Source: Synchiropus splendidus (taxonomy: Eukaryota > Chordata > Actinopteri > Syngnathiformes > Callionymidae). Taken from it: 64,000 bases of DNA. Every line of letters begins with the position of its first letter. The first letter of the stretch is position 1. The position numbers and the translations under genes were made by a program. Shown one piece after another: positions 1 to 11,605 of the stretch. The stretch covers positions 28,969,937 to 29,033,936 of the forward strand of contig NC_071334.1 in assembly GCF_027744825.2 (NCBI RefSeq), read 5' to 3'. Under the pieces are notes generated by a model. The model saw only the letters and a program-made list of their open reading frames with translations, was not told the origin of the DNA and did no database searches.

Positions 1-2590
1 CATCTGCTTCTAAATTCATAGTCTTCCACTCGGCTCAACAACAAGTCTTCTCTCGAGAGGCTTTGTTTGAGAGAGTTTCTGGAGCGCCAAACAAATTTAA
101 TCTCCAGTATTACTGTTAGTGATCCAGTCATATGTGACAGGGTTCTATGAGATGAGACCGTGTGCTAAGATGAGAGTTTGTTTGCATTTTTCATGCATTT
201 TTAAGTCGGGTGCACCGCTGACCCTTCTACGGTGCAGACAGCACCACTGCTTATAGACCGGTTCAACTTATGTATGAACAAGATCTATTTTCCTTCTTAA
301 ATATAGTTGGTGCGGCTAATATTCTGGTGCACTCTATACTCTGGAATTTACGGTATATTGAACAGAAGTCATGATTAAATATCAGGAAAGCACATTAGGA
401 AAGTCGATAGTGTTGTTATCCTTTTGCACACATCTCTCTCCAGTCTGTCAGTGATTCTCATTTCAGTGATCCAGTCCCAGTTTCCCCTCAATATTTGTAA
501 GGAATTACATGAATAGACCTATTTATAGTCAATGCATTCATGCAACAGAAACTCCCATCTAGATGGACATGTATGTGAACATATTCGGAAAAAAGTCAGT
601 ACTAAATATGTCTGGTTGTGCTGTTTTTTTTTTTTTTTTTTTGCAGAGTAACTTTGCTATTGTTTGTAGGTTGGCCTCTCATGTATGTTGACAAACAAGC
701 TATTGCCAGAATGCACATGCAGCCATTCTCGTATCATCATTTTTTCAAACTCTGAACAAGTGTATCCCTCTGAGAAAAGAAAGTGGAATATAACTCTTAT
801 ACCTTGACATTGTGTTCACCCTGTGGTTTGTGTACCAACAAACCACAGACTGCCAACACAGTCTGGGTAGCTTGGTTACGTATCATAGTGTTTGACATCT
901 TTAGATGCCCTTCAATGGTTTTGTGTGGACTGATGCAGCTGTAAGGAACCATAAGTGTGAGCATTCATCCAACAAAAAAAACAAGACATAACTCATATTC
1001 AGTATTGACTTCCTGGTGACAAAAGTGAATCAAAAAGATGCTTTCAGTGACGTAGAACAACTGCATTGCTGATTCTATTCACACCATGGTGGCTGGTTGC
1101 AATCAGCGCTAGAGGAAGAACCTCATCTTGTTGCCTTGATGTCAGAGGTGTGCATGTAAACTTATCATTATCACACGCAACGCAGGTGTTGGAATCTGTT
1201 CCGAGCACAGCAACAACATGAAGAGACTAGTGCTCAACTAACGCTTTATGTTGGTCAGATCGATGTCATATTACATTATTACCCGATGTTACATCTATTT
1301 AAAAGTGTATGTGCAAGAGCTCATAGGAACCTGAATCACTGTGGCGTCGGAGCTACTCCCTGCTCCCCTCTCCGTAAACACAGGGTCCTTAACACCACTG
1401 CTTCTGTTACTCTGTATTTTGATTTTGCCAAAGCAGAGCAGTTTCCAGGGATATGTTTTATAGCTTCATGCTAAACATCCATTTCATTTTTGTTTTTTCA
1501 CATTTTTTTTCTTTTTTTTCTTCTTTATGTCCCAAAATTATTAAAGGGCCATATTCATTTTTTGAGCCCAAACTTATTACCATGTGATAGCTTTGTAATT
1601 GCTGAAATAACTTGTGCTTTTATACCTGTTATTTACCTCAGACTGACTGATGCAAGCCCACATCTGGACGGCAGAGCCATTCCCTGGCAGGGGATTAAAA
1701 TCCTGCACCTGTGGGGTCAAACCATGTAGGAGAATCTGCACAGTTCAAATTCCTAAACACTTTCTACTGCTGCCTCATACTCAGTGGGAGTGAAACACTT
1801 AGCTGTCCAGACAGCTACGCCATCCTCTGCCAAACATTGTTGTGGTCAATACCTTTCGCAAGTTGGATTGTACCACACAGGACAGCTTTTGTTATCTGCT
1901 CTCAACCCTGAAGAAGCTTGTTTTTTCCTGGACCACTTTTGTTTTTAAGTAATGAAAACATTTGGCATTGTGCTTGAAAAACTCTTTTAAAAGAGTTTTG
2001 AAACAGAATAATAATTTTTAGTTTGTAATTAAAGCGTGAAAAGCTCAACTATCTGTATTACACACGTAACTGATTTATAGAAAAACTTTTTTTTAACATT
2101 TACAATTGACATGATTTTCACTCTGTGTAGGACGCTAGTCCAATAATCAATGATTTGGCTACATGGCAAACACTTCAGTGTCAGCTAGCTTTGCTAGCAT
2201 GGCAAAACTATTTTAGAATAAGTATCAGTTATATATATAATATTGTTAAGTTATTTTGTGATGAATATCCCGATATTTAAGTCACATTTGTGGGAATAAA
2301 CGTCTTGTAATTGGCAGTACAAGTGGCTAATCGTGTATCTATTGAAGTCGTTTCAGTGTCTGATTCTTTGTGTTCTTTGTTTTTGTGAGTGTTTTATGAA
2401 CACCAGGAAACGACTATTTGCTTACAGCAGGGTACAGGAGTCGCCACGGGTGAATAAACCTTCATTTCCGTCCGACAAGTAAAGTACGGGAAATTCCAGA
2501 GTGTCCACTTTTGTCATGAGTACGGGCTCGAACGCACCCAATATCAGGAATTAACATGTAGACTTTAACATCAATTTTAGACTTTATTAG
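1..2590. other. Intergenic DNA, mostly unrecognised
   Basis: Apart from the interspersed repeat at 196-355 and a T-run at 623-642, I see no coding exon, RNA gene or recognisable element. The short ORFs here show no protein family resemblance or coding character. Confidence 0.5.
196..355 (+). repeat. Interspersed repeat, copy A (ends TTTACGGTA)
   Basis: This stretch matches 63562-63730 in the same orientation along nearly its whole length. Shared words include GGTGCACC, CTGACC, CGGTGCAGACAGCAC or its variant, GAACAAGATCTATTTTCC and GCACTCTATA, ending in AATTTACGGTA. A more diverged relative is at 59090-59274. It resembles short non-autonomous repeats of fish genomes rich in 'GTGCGGCTTATAGTC'-type words, but I cannot assign a superfamily. 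Confidence 0.7.
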
Positions 2591-2607
2591 CAACTTTTAA
2601 ACTTTAA

Positions 2608-2870
2608 GTGCATCTTGGCCTTTGTCGATACTACATTGTGGAACTGCTGACCCCCGAGGAACCAGACAGGACTCTCGGATCCTCAGGTGGATCTCAGCTA
2701 GTTGTCCCTAAGAGTCGACTTAACTCTAGTGGTGACCGAACCTTTTCTGTCAGGCCTTCTCCACACTGGAACAGTCTGCCAGAGGAGATCCCAAACACCA
2801 TGTGCACCGCCACCTTTAAATCCCTGCTAAAAACTCACTTTTATAGACTTGTATTTACCGAACATTTCCT
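2608..2870 (+). pseudogene. LINE reverse transcriptase C-terminal fragment (L2/CR1-like)
   Basis: The frame encodes a segment with the order YYIVELLTPEEPDRTLGSS, VPKSRLNSSGDRTFSVR, PHWNSLPEEIPNT and FKSLLKTHFYRLVF. This is the typical extreme C-terminus of vertebrate L2/CR1-type reverse transcriptases (LLTPY.PSRTLRSS ... GDRAFSV.AP.LWNSLP ... FKS.LKTHLF.LAF). No polymerase core precedes it, so it is a 5'-truncated dead copy. The frame begins without an ATG of its own. Confidence 0.75.
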
Positions 2871-2934
2871 TAGTTCTCGCTCAATGAAGGCCTTGCTGTC
2901 TTCCTTTGTGGTCGTGTTTTCCTTTTCCCGTTAA

Positions 2935-3929
2935 AATTATAAATATAAATAATATAAATACGTATCATAAGTATCATAAAATCATACACGCTAATGTTGT
3001 TTTATGATACTTATCATGTTATAACACGGTGTTAGAATGTTCTTTTCATTCACATCACCTTTGTTTTGTAATAGTCCAGCGATCCTAAAATTGTTTTGCG
3101 GGTTTTCTGTAAAATTAGTTTTGTTTAACTTCCTTGAGCTTTGAACAACACTCTTTTCAACTGAAATAATTGTGATTCAGATATAGAGGAGAGAATTGAA
3201 AGCGATATAGGCACTTTTAAAAGTTAAAAACAAATGTGACTAAGTTATTATCATTCTTAGCAGGTACATTTAAGGCTGACATTTTATGATCACAGTTGTC
3301 TGCCCTTCACACTGACTCCTGGCTTGCCTAATCAAAGAGGGCTTTTACTGTCGTTCTGGCCCGAGTGTCTTCATATTCTGCACCAAAGACAGTGAGATTG
3401 ATGGTGATATTTTGCGTTTGTTCCCCCCTGTGCCCCGAAAACAAAGTCAGACAGCCCGAAAAAGCCCAAGCGCCAAATTTATCGTAATTATGAATGGAGT
3501 TTGAAGGATACCTGAGTCGATGACATTTCAGACTTACGCTCCAGGTGGGAATTTGCACAGTTTTCTGTGCGAGCGTGCACATCAAATGTCACAAACTCAT
3601 GAATGAATTCATAGCAGGGCGTTCTTTGCTGAGGCAAGCTGTCAGTGAGGATGTGAAATATGGCCTTTTGTCACATATTTCCTCTCCCTACCACACGTCG
3701 TCTGGCAACCCTGCGCAGTGTTTCATCCCCGGATGTTGTGGATGTGTCATGTTTGTGTAGGACCTCGAGTGTAACGTGTAGTTACAGAGACGTTCTTGAT
3801 AACCTCATATTAACGTGTCCAGAAGTTAAACAGTGTTTTTTTTTTTTTTTTACTAACTACAGTATTTTGTATGCTTCTGTCTTTGTGAATCATAGTTTTC
3901 AAATACAAATATCAATAACAACGGAGCCA
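2935..3929. other. Spacer between two LINE fragments
   Basis: No gene seen. It holds a hairpin (2967-3014) and a T-run at 3836-3851. Read on the minus strand the T-run is an A-run just past the end of the R2-like LINE fragment, and may be its tail. Confidence 0.4.
2967..3014. repeat. 15-bp perfect inverted repeat (hairpin)
   Basis: ATAAGTATCATAAAA at 2967-2981 is the exact reverse complement of 3000-3014, with an 18-nt loop. It sits just downstream of the L2-like LINE fragment in very AT-rich sequence. Confidence 0.6.
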
Positions 3930-4715
3930 CCGCCCAAAGTGATCCAACGCTTGACTTTCCACCTCTGTTCCAGCTGTTCTTTCAACCCCTGGTACTTCCC
4001 AACCTTTTCGTGTCCCTCCTTCCTCATGCTGGTGCCGGCTCTTATCGCCACATCTATCACCACTGCCGTCTGCTCTTTGTCAACCACTACAACGTCCAGT
4101 TGGTTGTTTGTTTGGAAACTGAAGTCACACATTATCTAAGCCTTGTTGGTCTCAGTCACCAGAGTGTCCCATTGGGATTTGAGTACTTCTTGTTCGTACT
4201 GGTTACAGATGTATCCCAGGCACTTGGTGGTGTCTCTCCATGTTTGCTGATCTTGCGAGCATCGCTGAGCAGTTCATCTTTAGGGGCCATCTTCCTGATG
4301 TCCTCTGGGATTTTCAATGCTGCATCCTGGACTGTGTCTCTGATGCTCTCTAGTCATCTGCCTCCCTCTTTCAGCTTAGTGTACGGTCTCTGAGTGCTGT
4401 ACTTGGGGTGGAACCCTCCACGGATGGTGAGGAGCTTTCTTGTCTTGATACCTGTGGCTTCTGTCTCCTCCCTCGACCAGCTGATGATCTCAGCAGGGTA
4501 TCTGATGACTGGCAATGAGCACATGTTGGTGGCTTGGATCTTGCTCTTAACATTCAGCAGACCTCTCGGGACTCAGGACTACTCTCTGGTGGTATTTTGC
4601 TGTAGTTGACTTCCTTCTGACTTCCATTAGCCAGTGGGTTCCCAAGGTATCTATAGCTCTCCTAGGTGTCTCCTATCCTGCTTCCTGGTAGTTGGACCCC
4701 TAGTATTCTCTTATT
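3930..4715 (-). pseudogene. R2-like LINE fragment with restriction-like endonuclease region
   Basis: Reading the minus strand from 4715 downward gives, across frames, segments resembling SYRYLGNPLANG, VIRYPAEIISW, IKTRKLLTIRGGFHPKYST, DIRKMAPKDELLS, and then VVVVDKEQTAVVIDVAI followed by HEKVGKYQGLKEQLEQRWKVK. This is the order of the thumb region and the restriction-like endonuclease of fish R2/Hero/NeSL-type non-LTR retrotransposons. Between the MAPKDELLS and DKEQ parts about 120 residues are missing, including the CCHC zinc knuckle seen in the copy at 30630. There are several stops and frameshifts, including one right after KEGGR. It is a dead, internally deleted copy. Confidence 0.75.
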
Positions 4716-6744
4716 ATGTTGGGTGGAAAATCTGAATCAGGCTCCCATGAATACATTATAAACAGGTCATTATATTAAAACCCTAAAGTAGAAAATGGCC
4801 CTCTGCCTAAACACTGAGAGCAAGAGATGTGAACTACAGTATATAAGAGATAACAGTGAAATAATATTACAAACCACATAGTGATAACTGAATTTTCCAA
4901 AACTGGCCATTCTTACTCTGGAATACAAAATAAATGCAAGTTTGAAATTCGGAATTATCTCATGGGCCAGCTAACAAATGTACGGGCCTGATTTGGCCTG
5001 CAGACCGTGAGTTTGATGTGCCTTGATCAGCCCCAGTTAATGAACATCACACCTCAGAGATCTTCACCACTGGCACCATTTTATGGTGAATATGAAATAT
5101 GCAGTAGAATTGGTGCCTCAGTTAGGTGCAGGGTTGACAAGAAGATAACTCTCATCTGCCACCACCGTGGGAAGTTATTATGTGAAGCTAATGCAGGGAA
5201 GAATAATAGCTTCCTGCAGATCACCAATGGAGCCTGTTTGTCAGAGCTTATTTTGCATTTAAATTTGATGCTATTTGTCAGACCAACCGCGAATGAAGTT
5301 GCACTGAATTATGAGCTCTGATGTCCAACCCCGTGGACTGGGTTAGTTCATCACTCTGTGACTACAATGCCTCCATTTGACACTGGAATTCGAGGCAAGG
5401 GAGTTTATCATGGTGTTCTACGAGCGTCTCATCTGTAAGACGTATTATTTTGTTCATAAATAAAACAATAAAACGCTTCGTCTTAGTTTGGATACGGTCT
5501 GTTTGTTTATCGCAGCAAATGAATTCCAGTTCAGTCCCACCAGACTGGAGAACATCAGGGAGGCCCCTGAGAACAATGCAGTACTTCTTGAAAACAACAG
5601 ACTAAGCTGCACAAAATGACATAAATATCTAGCCGAACTGTGAACTCTCTTACATCATTTTTCATGATTTCATACTCATTATTATTTTATTACAGACTGT
5701 TGAAACACAGCTTATAAATGCATGAACATTACATCAATACATTATATCTGTCCCGATGTAATGTGTGTATGTTTTTGTTTCATTCCCTTCTGAAATCCAG
5801 ATCACCATCTTCGCCCTCATAAATAAAACAACACTTAAAACACTTAATCTTAGTTTGGATGGCGTCTTTTTTTAATCATAATAAAAGGTGTCAGATTAAC
5901 TTCATAATATATTGATAAAGGGTTATATAATGACTAACTTGTACTGTTAAATCCATTTGAATCCTGCATGCTCGAAATAGAAATACCCAAGTTAGGGTGC
6001 TGAATTGGTTTATTCTATTTCTGTGACTGACATTTCCATGAAGTTTCAATAAAAATTACCCAAAAGCATCTGTATTTTTTGCTTGTTGAAAAACACAAAA
6101 CCAATATTCAGACTGGCTTTAAAAAAAAACAGTTGATCAAGGCTGTTTTAAATATATTAAAAAATATCCTTTTTTCCATATTTGTTGAACTAAGGTTACA
6201 GTGCATTGTACAGCAACACGAAAGACAATGTTTCTCTCTGATGCCCAAATATGAAAAAAGTCTTTCTTCAAGCTACTGTCTACTTCTCTTCATGGACTTG
6301 CTGTGATTCATTGTTTACATTTGTTTAGCTGTAACGCTGGAACACAGTGTAAGGCAATCCAGCGGGGGCAAACACGGAACTAACGCTGCATCAGTATTAT
6401 TGAAGCTGTTGCAACAAAAGAAGGGATTCTTTCATGACTCTCAGAAAAGATTTGAAGTTGAAACCTCTTTGCATGATAAACAATGAAAGTAGCTTCTAAC
6501 AAAACATCTTACCGAGAGTCTTTATCTTTTCAGTCTGACTGACTGAGGAATGAAGATGACACATTGTTTGTTTGCCTGCCACAGTGATAGTGTTCCGCAA
6601 CTTTCATTTGTAGTCTTTCACCAGGACTGACTTCTTGATGATGTCCCTGAATGCGTCCCTAACCAATAAAGGCCCATTTGTGCTCAACGTTGGGTTCAGA
6701 TCCAGATACGGACGGTGCCTTTTGTCTGTGCTTTGTGTTCGTTC
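4716..6744. other. Intergenic DNA with one hAT-like end
   Basis: The only recognisable item is the degraded transposon terminus at 4960-5028. The remainder shows no coding exon or RNA gene that I can support. Confidence 0.4.
4960..5028. mobile_element. Degraded hAT-like MITE terminus
   Basis: The words GGGCCTGATTTGGCCTGCAG and GTTTGATGTGCCTTG resemble the common fish hAT-type terminus GGGCCGGATTTGGCC...GTTTGACACCCCTG. The matching left terminus (CAGGGGTGTCAAAC) was not found, so this is a fragment. Confidence 0.4.
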
Positions 6745-7060
6745 CCTCCATATTTCTGCATGTTTCCATGAAGCTTACGGATATGGACCAAACAGAGCAG
6801 TACGACTGGAAACCGCAGGGGCAGTGTTGCTGTTACTACGTGATATGTAGCGCTAATGTGACACAAAGAAGACACAAAAGGAGTGGAAATTCTCTGTCCT
6901 CCAGTCGCAGAATACCAGCGCCTCACCAACCACCGCCTCCTACAACACTGCTTCCATTTTGTTTTTTTGTGAAAGAGGTACATATATCAATACTTCTGCA
7001 GTCGTACTGTTTGTTTTGGAGTTTGTCGTTGTCAACTTTTGGCGCTGGTTTATTCAACCC
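6745..7060 (+). repeat. Two-copy interspersed repeat, copy 1
   Basis: This matches 34005-34270 in the same orientation. Shared words are CATGTTTCCAT.AAGCTTAC, GTGTTGCTG, GGAAATTCTC.GTCCTCC and TGTTTGTTTTG.AGTTTGT. Identity is moderate, so the copies are old. The family is not recognised; an ORF here (6678-7091) has no protein resemblance. Confidence 0.6.
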
Positions 7061-9168
7061 TCTTCTTAAACAAGCAAAGCAAGTTAAGTGAATGGAATAA
7101 TCCCAAAAGAAAAGAATTTAACTGAGCGTTTTCCAAAGTTTTACACGTGCATGACCTCACAGCATACCTCTGTTGGAGTTTCAACACACCTGAAATGGCA
7201 ATTCGATTCTGTATCTATAAAATACAGATTCACACCAATATACTGGTACCTGAGCTTCATATTTATTTCTCTTCAGCATCTGTTATCAACACTCTTCTTT
7301 TGAAGGGCGCGATGGAGAATCACTTCCTCCACTGAGTGGTGAAGCAGTGTCGGTGTTCAGTGGCTCAGTGGCGTGTTGGGCGGTCATGAGTAGAATATCA
7401 TTACAGACATTCTCTGACTGGAGAGGCAACTACCTGGCCAGGTACAGGGTGACCAAACCTATGTACTGTATGTATCATGTTTTTTTTCTTAGTCAGTGTT
7501 AGTTTTAACAATTGTTTATTTCCTCCTTTATTTTTGGTGAGGCTAGTCTTGTCCTTGTCTGCACCAGGTTTTGACAAGTCATTGTCTTGTCAAGTTAAGT
7601 TCAGTCTTATCTCAACAAATCATTGTCAAGTCTCAACGTCTAGTCTCCGATCCTGCTCCGTCTCTTGCTTTCGGATCCAAAACCAGGACAGAGCCTATGA
7701 TAGTGAAGCCCACAGGCCCATGCAAGGCTGGGGTATCTCCTCCCTGAGTTCATGCTAGAGCAGACTACACCTTGCTCACCATCCACCAGGGTAAAAAGGT
7801 TCTGACCTGGGTTCTCAAGTGAACGTTGGGGTGGGGAGATTAGCATTGTGTTGTTATTTGAGCCTAGCAAAGGCCCACATCCACTCGCTGCTTCTTTCAC
7901 CTGCCTCAGACACCAGTGTTATTTTTTTCATGTTCTTCACAGATGGGATAAAAAAAAAAAAAGAAAGTTTCTGGGGCGTTACAAGATGCTCTCTCCTCAG
8001 TTTCTCCTCTATCTACAGCTAATCTTTGAGACAAGCATTCTTGTTCTTGACAAAACACTATCCTTGTGAGGACCGTGTGACTATGGCTGGAGCCCACGCG
8101 GTTAAGCCTCAATTTGAGGATGAAGACATCTAACATAACTGGGTCATTATAATGGTTCAGAGTCATGGTGAAGGTTAGCCATTTGTTTTGGATGGTTAGG
8201 ATCAGGGTGAGAGGCTGGGGGAAGCATTGTGACAATGAGAAACCTCACAATTTCCCCACAAGGATAGAAATACAAACCAGTGTGCTATGTACGTGCGACT
8301 TGGTGCCGACCGTCTGTCAATGTCTGACGGACTAATATTCCTCTGAATAAATAAATTGTCATGTTGGAAGTTCTTCTCGAGCACTGATGTCTGATGCAGG
8401 AGAGAGAAAAGCAAGGCTCCAATGTCGCTCCTTATGTAGTATTGGCGTCATTAAATGATGTTTAGACAACACAAAATGCAACTCCTTATTACAGCGTGAT
8501 TCGAGTGTTCAAATCAGACGATTCTCCTTTCAGTGACGTTTTCAAGCTGTATGTGTGTATCACAAGCGCACAGCCTTCTGCCACTGACGTCACAACATGG
8601 CAGGTTGTTTTCCAGCAGCAGTCTTTTCAAACTCAGATTTTGCAGTGAAAACAAGTCTATTTCACGTATAACTGCACTGATGCATTCATTTCATCATATT
8701 GCATTGTTATATATACAAGAAGTCCATATCAATGTCAGCAGGTAAAATAGTGTTTGTAGTATGTTTGAAGGACTTTTGAAGTGAATCAACCCACTATAAA
8801 CTACCTACATTCAATTGAAATATCAACCCATCCATACTGATTATTGATTTTATTATACTTTTTTTTTTTTAATGCTGCATTTTGATCATTATGTGTATAT
8901 CTAACACAGGACCACGCGTGGCTTGAGATATCATAACTCTGAAGGAACAACATCAATCAAAACCAAAAAAATTAAAATTAAAATTAAATTAAAATACATT
9001 CACAATTTTAATTTTGTGCAACCAATGGATCTGCGATTATGTTGAACACGTAGTCCAAAACAATGCATTTACAGCAGCCTTTAGCTGTTTCCATACCATT
9101 TGATCGCAAAGTTAACTTGTGACTCACCCAGTTTGGTTTCACGAAATCTCCCCCTGGTGTTGACGTGG
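7061..9168. other. 3' flank of uts2r, no other gene
   Basis: Nothing is recognisable here except AT-rich runs at 8860-8870 and 8965-8995 and a possible uts2r polyadenylation signal. Short ORFs on both strands look random. Confidence 0.4.
8848..8853 (-). terminator. Candidate polyadenylation signal of uts2r
   Basis: TTTATT on the plus strand reads AATAAA on the minus strand, about 315 bp past the uts2r stop codon. It is the first canonical hexamer I noticed downstream, so the 3' UTR could be about 330 bp. The region is AT-rich, so chance occurrence is likely. Confidence 0.3.
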
Positions 9169-10236
9169 TCACCTCAGCGTCCCCATGACCAGCGTCTCAG
9201 AGGTCAACTCGAACTGGTTGCTGGAGGATGCAGACTTCCCCCAGGAGTAGAGACTGGGAGGCCGCTGCTTGAACGAGGACGTGTATCTGTAGAAGCTCCG
9301 GTGGCGGTTCTTCAGGTACTCCCTGTAGTTCTTGGTGAGAAGTGTGTAGAGGAAAGGGTTAATGCAGCTGTTGCTGTAGGTGAGACTGGCCACCAGGTAG
9401 TTGATGCAGGTGTGAGTCTGCGATGCCAGGCTCAGGGGTTTGGGGTGGTACAGGGGCAGCAGCTGCCAAATCCAGAAGGGCAGGAAACATGCCCAGAACA
9501 CGAGGACGATGGTGAAAATCATGATCAGAACTTTTTGTTTGGGCGATTTTCTGCCGCTGATGACGGAGCTGTGTTGGGATTCTAAGTAAGTCCGGGCCAG
9601 CTTCACATACAGGTACCCGATGATGAGTCCAGGTGCCATGATGCTGGTGCCAAACAGGACCGTGACGTAGACTTTATAAGCCAGGGGCGCCCATGTGGGG
9701 GCGCACATCCTCTTCACACCCCCACCTGGAGCTTTCTGTGTAGTCTGCGCCACCATGACCATCATGGGGACGGTGAGGAAGAGGGACAGCAGCCAGACCC
9801 CCCACGCCAGACCTTTGCGGTAACTCTTGGACCTGCGCGCCGTGTCCAGCGGCTTGGTGACGGCCAGGTAGCGCTCCGCGCACATGACGGTGAGAGTGAA
9901 GATGCTGGCGTGCATGGTGAGCAGGTCCAGGCTCAGCAGGATGCGACAGCCCACGTCCCCGAAGTACCAGTCCTTGAGAAAGTAGGTAGCGACCACGAAG
10001 GGGATCGTGGAGAGGTAGAGCAGGTCCGCCAGCGCCAGGTTGATGATGGAGATGTACATGGAGGTCGCGAGGCGGATGGAGTGGCACATCACCACCAGCG
10101 TGTACACATTCCCGGACACTCCGATGACGTAGACCACGGACAGCAGCGTCCCGAATGTGGAAGTGATGACAAGTTCTTGATCTACAGCCCCGGACCCGCC
10201 GGGACTCGAGTTGGAGTTGACAGACTTGTTATTCAT
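9169..10236 (-). CDS. uts2r: Urotensin-II receptor (class A GPCR), complete single exon
   Basis: The 355-residue protein is a seven-transmembrane peptide receptor. In the known family it binds urotensin II and URP at the plasma membrane and signals through Gq and calcium. Visible class A landmarks, numbered from the ATG at 10236: N-glycosylation sequons at N3 and N9, N43 in TM1 (GN), LALADLL with D71 in TM2, disulfide cysteines C97 and C178, D104 in LDLLTMHAS (TM3, a family-typical acidic residue), ERY at 121-123 in place of [12 protein letters not shown] in TM6, and NPFLY at 293-297 in TM7. TM2, TM3, TM6 and TM7 segments closely match mammalian UTS2R. The frame is open upstream to a TGA at 10345-10347 but holds no earlier ATG; a GTG at 10237-10239 is not a plausible eukaryotic start. 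Human UTS2R is 389 residues, so the length is normal. There is no intron, as in mammals. Teleosts have several paralogues, and which one this is cannot be told here. Confidence 0.95.
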   Translation of the reverse strand: MNNKSVNSNSSPGGSGAVDQELVITSTFGTLLSVVYVIGVSGNVYTLVVMCHSIRLATSMYISIINLALADLLYLSTIPFVVATYFLKDWYFGDVGCRILLSLDLLTMHASIFTLTVMCAERYLAVTKPLDTARRSKSYRKGLAWGVWLLSLFLTVPMMVMVAQTTQKAPGGGVKRMCAPTWAPLAYKVYVTVLFGTSIMAPGLIIGYLYVKLARTYLESQHSSVISGRKSPKQKVLIMIFTIVLVFWACFLPFWIWQLLPLYHPKPLSLASQTHTCINYLVASLTYSNSCINPFLYTLLTKNYREYLKNRHRSFYRYTSSFKQRPPSLYSWGKSASSSNQFELTSETLVMGTLR

Positions 10237-10480
10237 CACGCACCGAGCCCGCGCCTCTGGAGAAGTTTGGAAAGATGCGCGCCGCTGCAGGTTCCGTCTC
10301 TCTTTCCCTCCTCGGCGCTCTTCTGCTCCCTGCTCCTCCTGACGTCACCGACACGTCCACGCAGATAGTTTCTTCCCTCGATCCGCGTTTTAAAACGATT
10401 CAGCGAGTGAGATGAAGTTTATGAATGAAGCTTGCGCTTCAAGAACGTCGTCGCGCGTAAAGTGAAACGGATGACGTAAA
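9800..10480 (-). promoter_or_regulatory. CpG-rich 5' region and promoter of uts2r
   Basis: The first half of the receptor gene and about 240 bp upstream are GC- and CpG-rich (many GCGC, CGCG and CGTCG words), in sharp contrast with the AT-rich surroundings. This is consistent with a CpG-island promoter on the minus strand. A TTTTAAAA word at about 10388-10395, some 155 bp before the ATG, could be a weak TATA-like element. No transcription start can be fixed from sequence alone. Confidence 0.5.
10340..10347. promoter_or_regulatory. Perfect cAMP response element (CRE)
   Basis: The palindrome TGACGTCA lies 104 bp upstream of the uts2r ATG. It is the full consensus site for CREB/ATF factors. A second CRE-like word, TGACGTAA, is at 10472-10479. 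Both sit in the CpG-rich promoter region, which makes function more plausible, but this is an inference from motif and position. Confidence 0.5.
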
Positions 10481-11516
10481 CACATGAAGCAGCATCACTG
10501 TAAACCAGTACCAAAAACACACACACAAAAAAACATTTTATTTTCGCAGGTATAACTGACGACAAAGCGACAAGTCTATTTCATCATCGATCTACTCGCT
10601 TATTCATCCGCCACCAAATGAGAAATTATCCCAGAGAGGAACAGTGTTTCTCACAGAGATCAATTTGGCGAACGTGTGATTCGTCATCACTTTATTTCTT
10701 AATTTATTTCAAGTCCAGGAGGCTGAAGCGATGACCAGCAGATAATTGATCGTTCACCCTCCAGTGGGCGGTGAAAGAAGAAGCTCTGACTCCGCACCCG
10801 ATTCCTATTAACGCGCCCCCTGCTGCGATCTCCATTCAGCACTTTCCCATTGATCCCTGCGATGTTGTCTAACTGTCACTGCTGTAGTGGCGACAGTGGA
10901 GATCTGCACGCTGCAGTAATGTAAATACGTGTAGTGACCGTGTGTGTGACCGCGAGTGAGAGAAAAAGGGAGCATCATCACAGGAACTTGTCTGTGTTTT
11001 GTGCATTTGTACTCTTGCTTTCTAACCATTCACTGTGATGAGTTAGAAAACCATCTGAGCAAACCCACGCATCTGTGGTCCTCATTAAAGAAAGAAAAGA
11101 AGTTCATTCACACAAATGGATAAAATCATTTCTCAGACACACAGCTTTGCCACATTCAAAAGGACCATTTCCGTGCAAGCTACATAATGTTTCCCTTTCA
11201 AAAAAAAAAAAAAACTGGGGCCATTGCCGTTCCAAAAAGAACGAAAAGCAACCTGCCATTAAGCATGAAAACCTACTGTTCTGCTGAGACCAGAACATTG
11301 CTGTGAGTCCTCCCACGCCTTGCTGCCTTTGTGTCTTCAAAATAACCTTGAACAACGTGGACATGGTGACTCTCACTGAACTGCATGGCTTATGTGACAG
11401 CTGTCATGGTAGTGATGTAAGATGTCACTGGCAATGGCATGAAACATGAAATGAATACATACCGCAACTCTTGTTGATCTGTTGTTGATCCCTATATATA
11501 TAAATACATATATCAA

Positions 11517-11605
<89 letters not shown>

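Noticed and set aside
9100..9585. 161-residue ORF on the plus strand across the uts2r gene
   Set aside because: It is the antisense shadow of the receptor's C-terminal half; GC-rich coding DNA gives long opposite-strand frames. The same holds for the plus-strand frame 9910-10368 and the minus-strand alternative frame 9674-10087.
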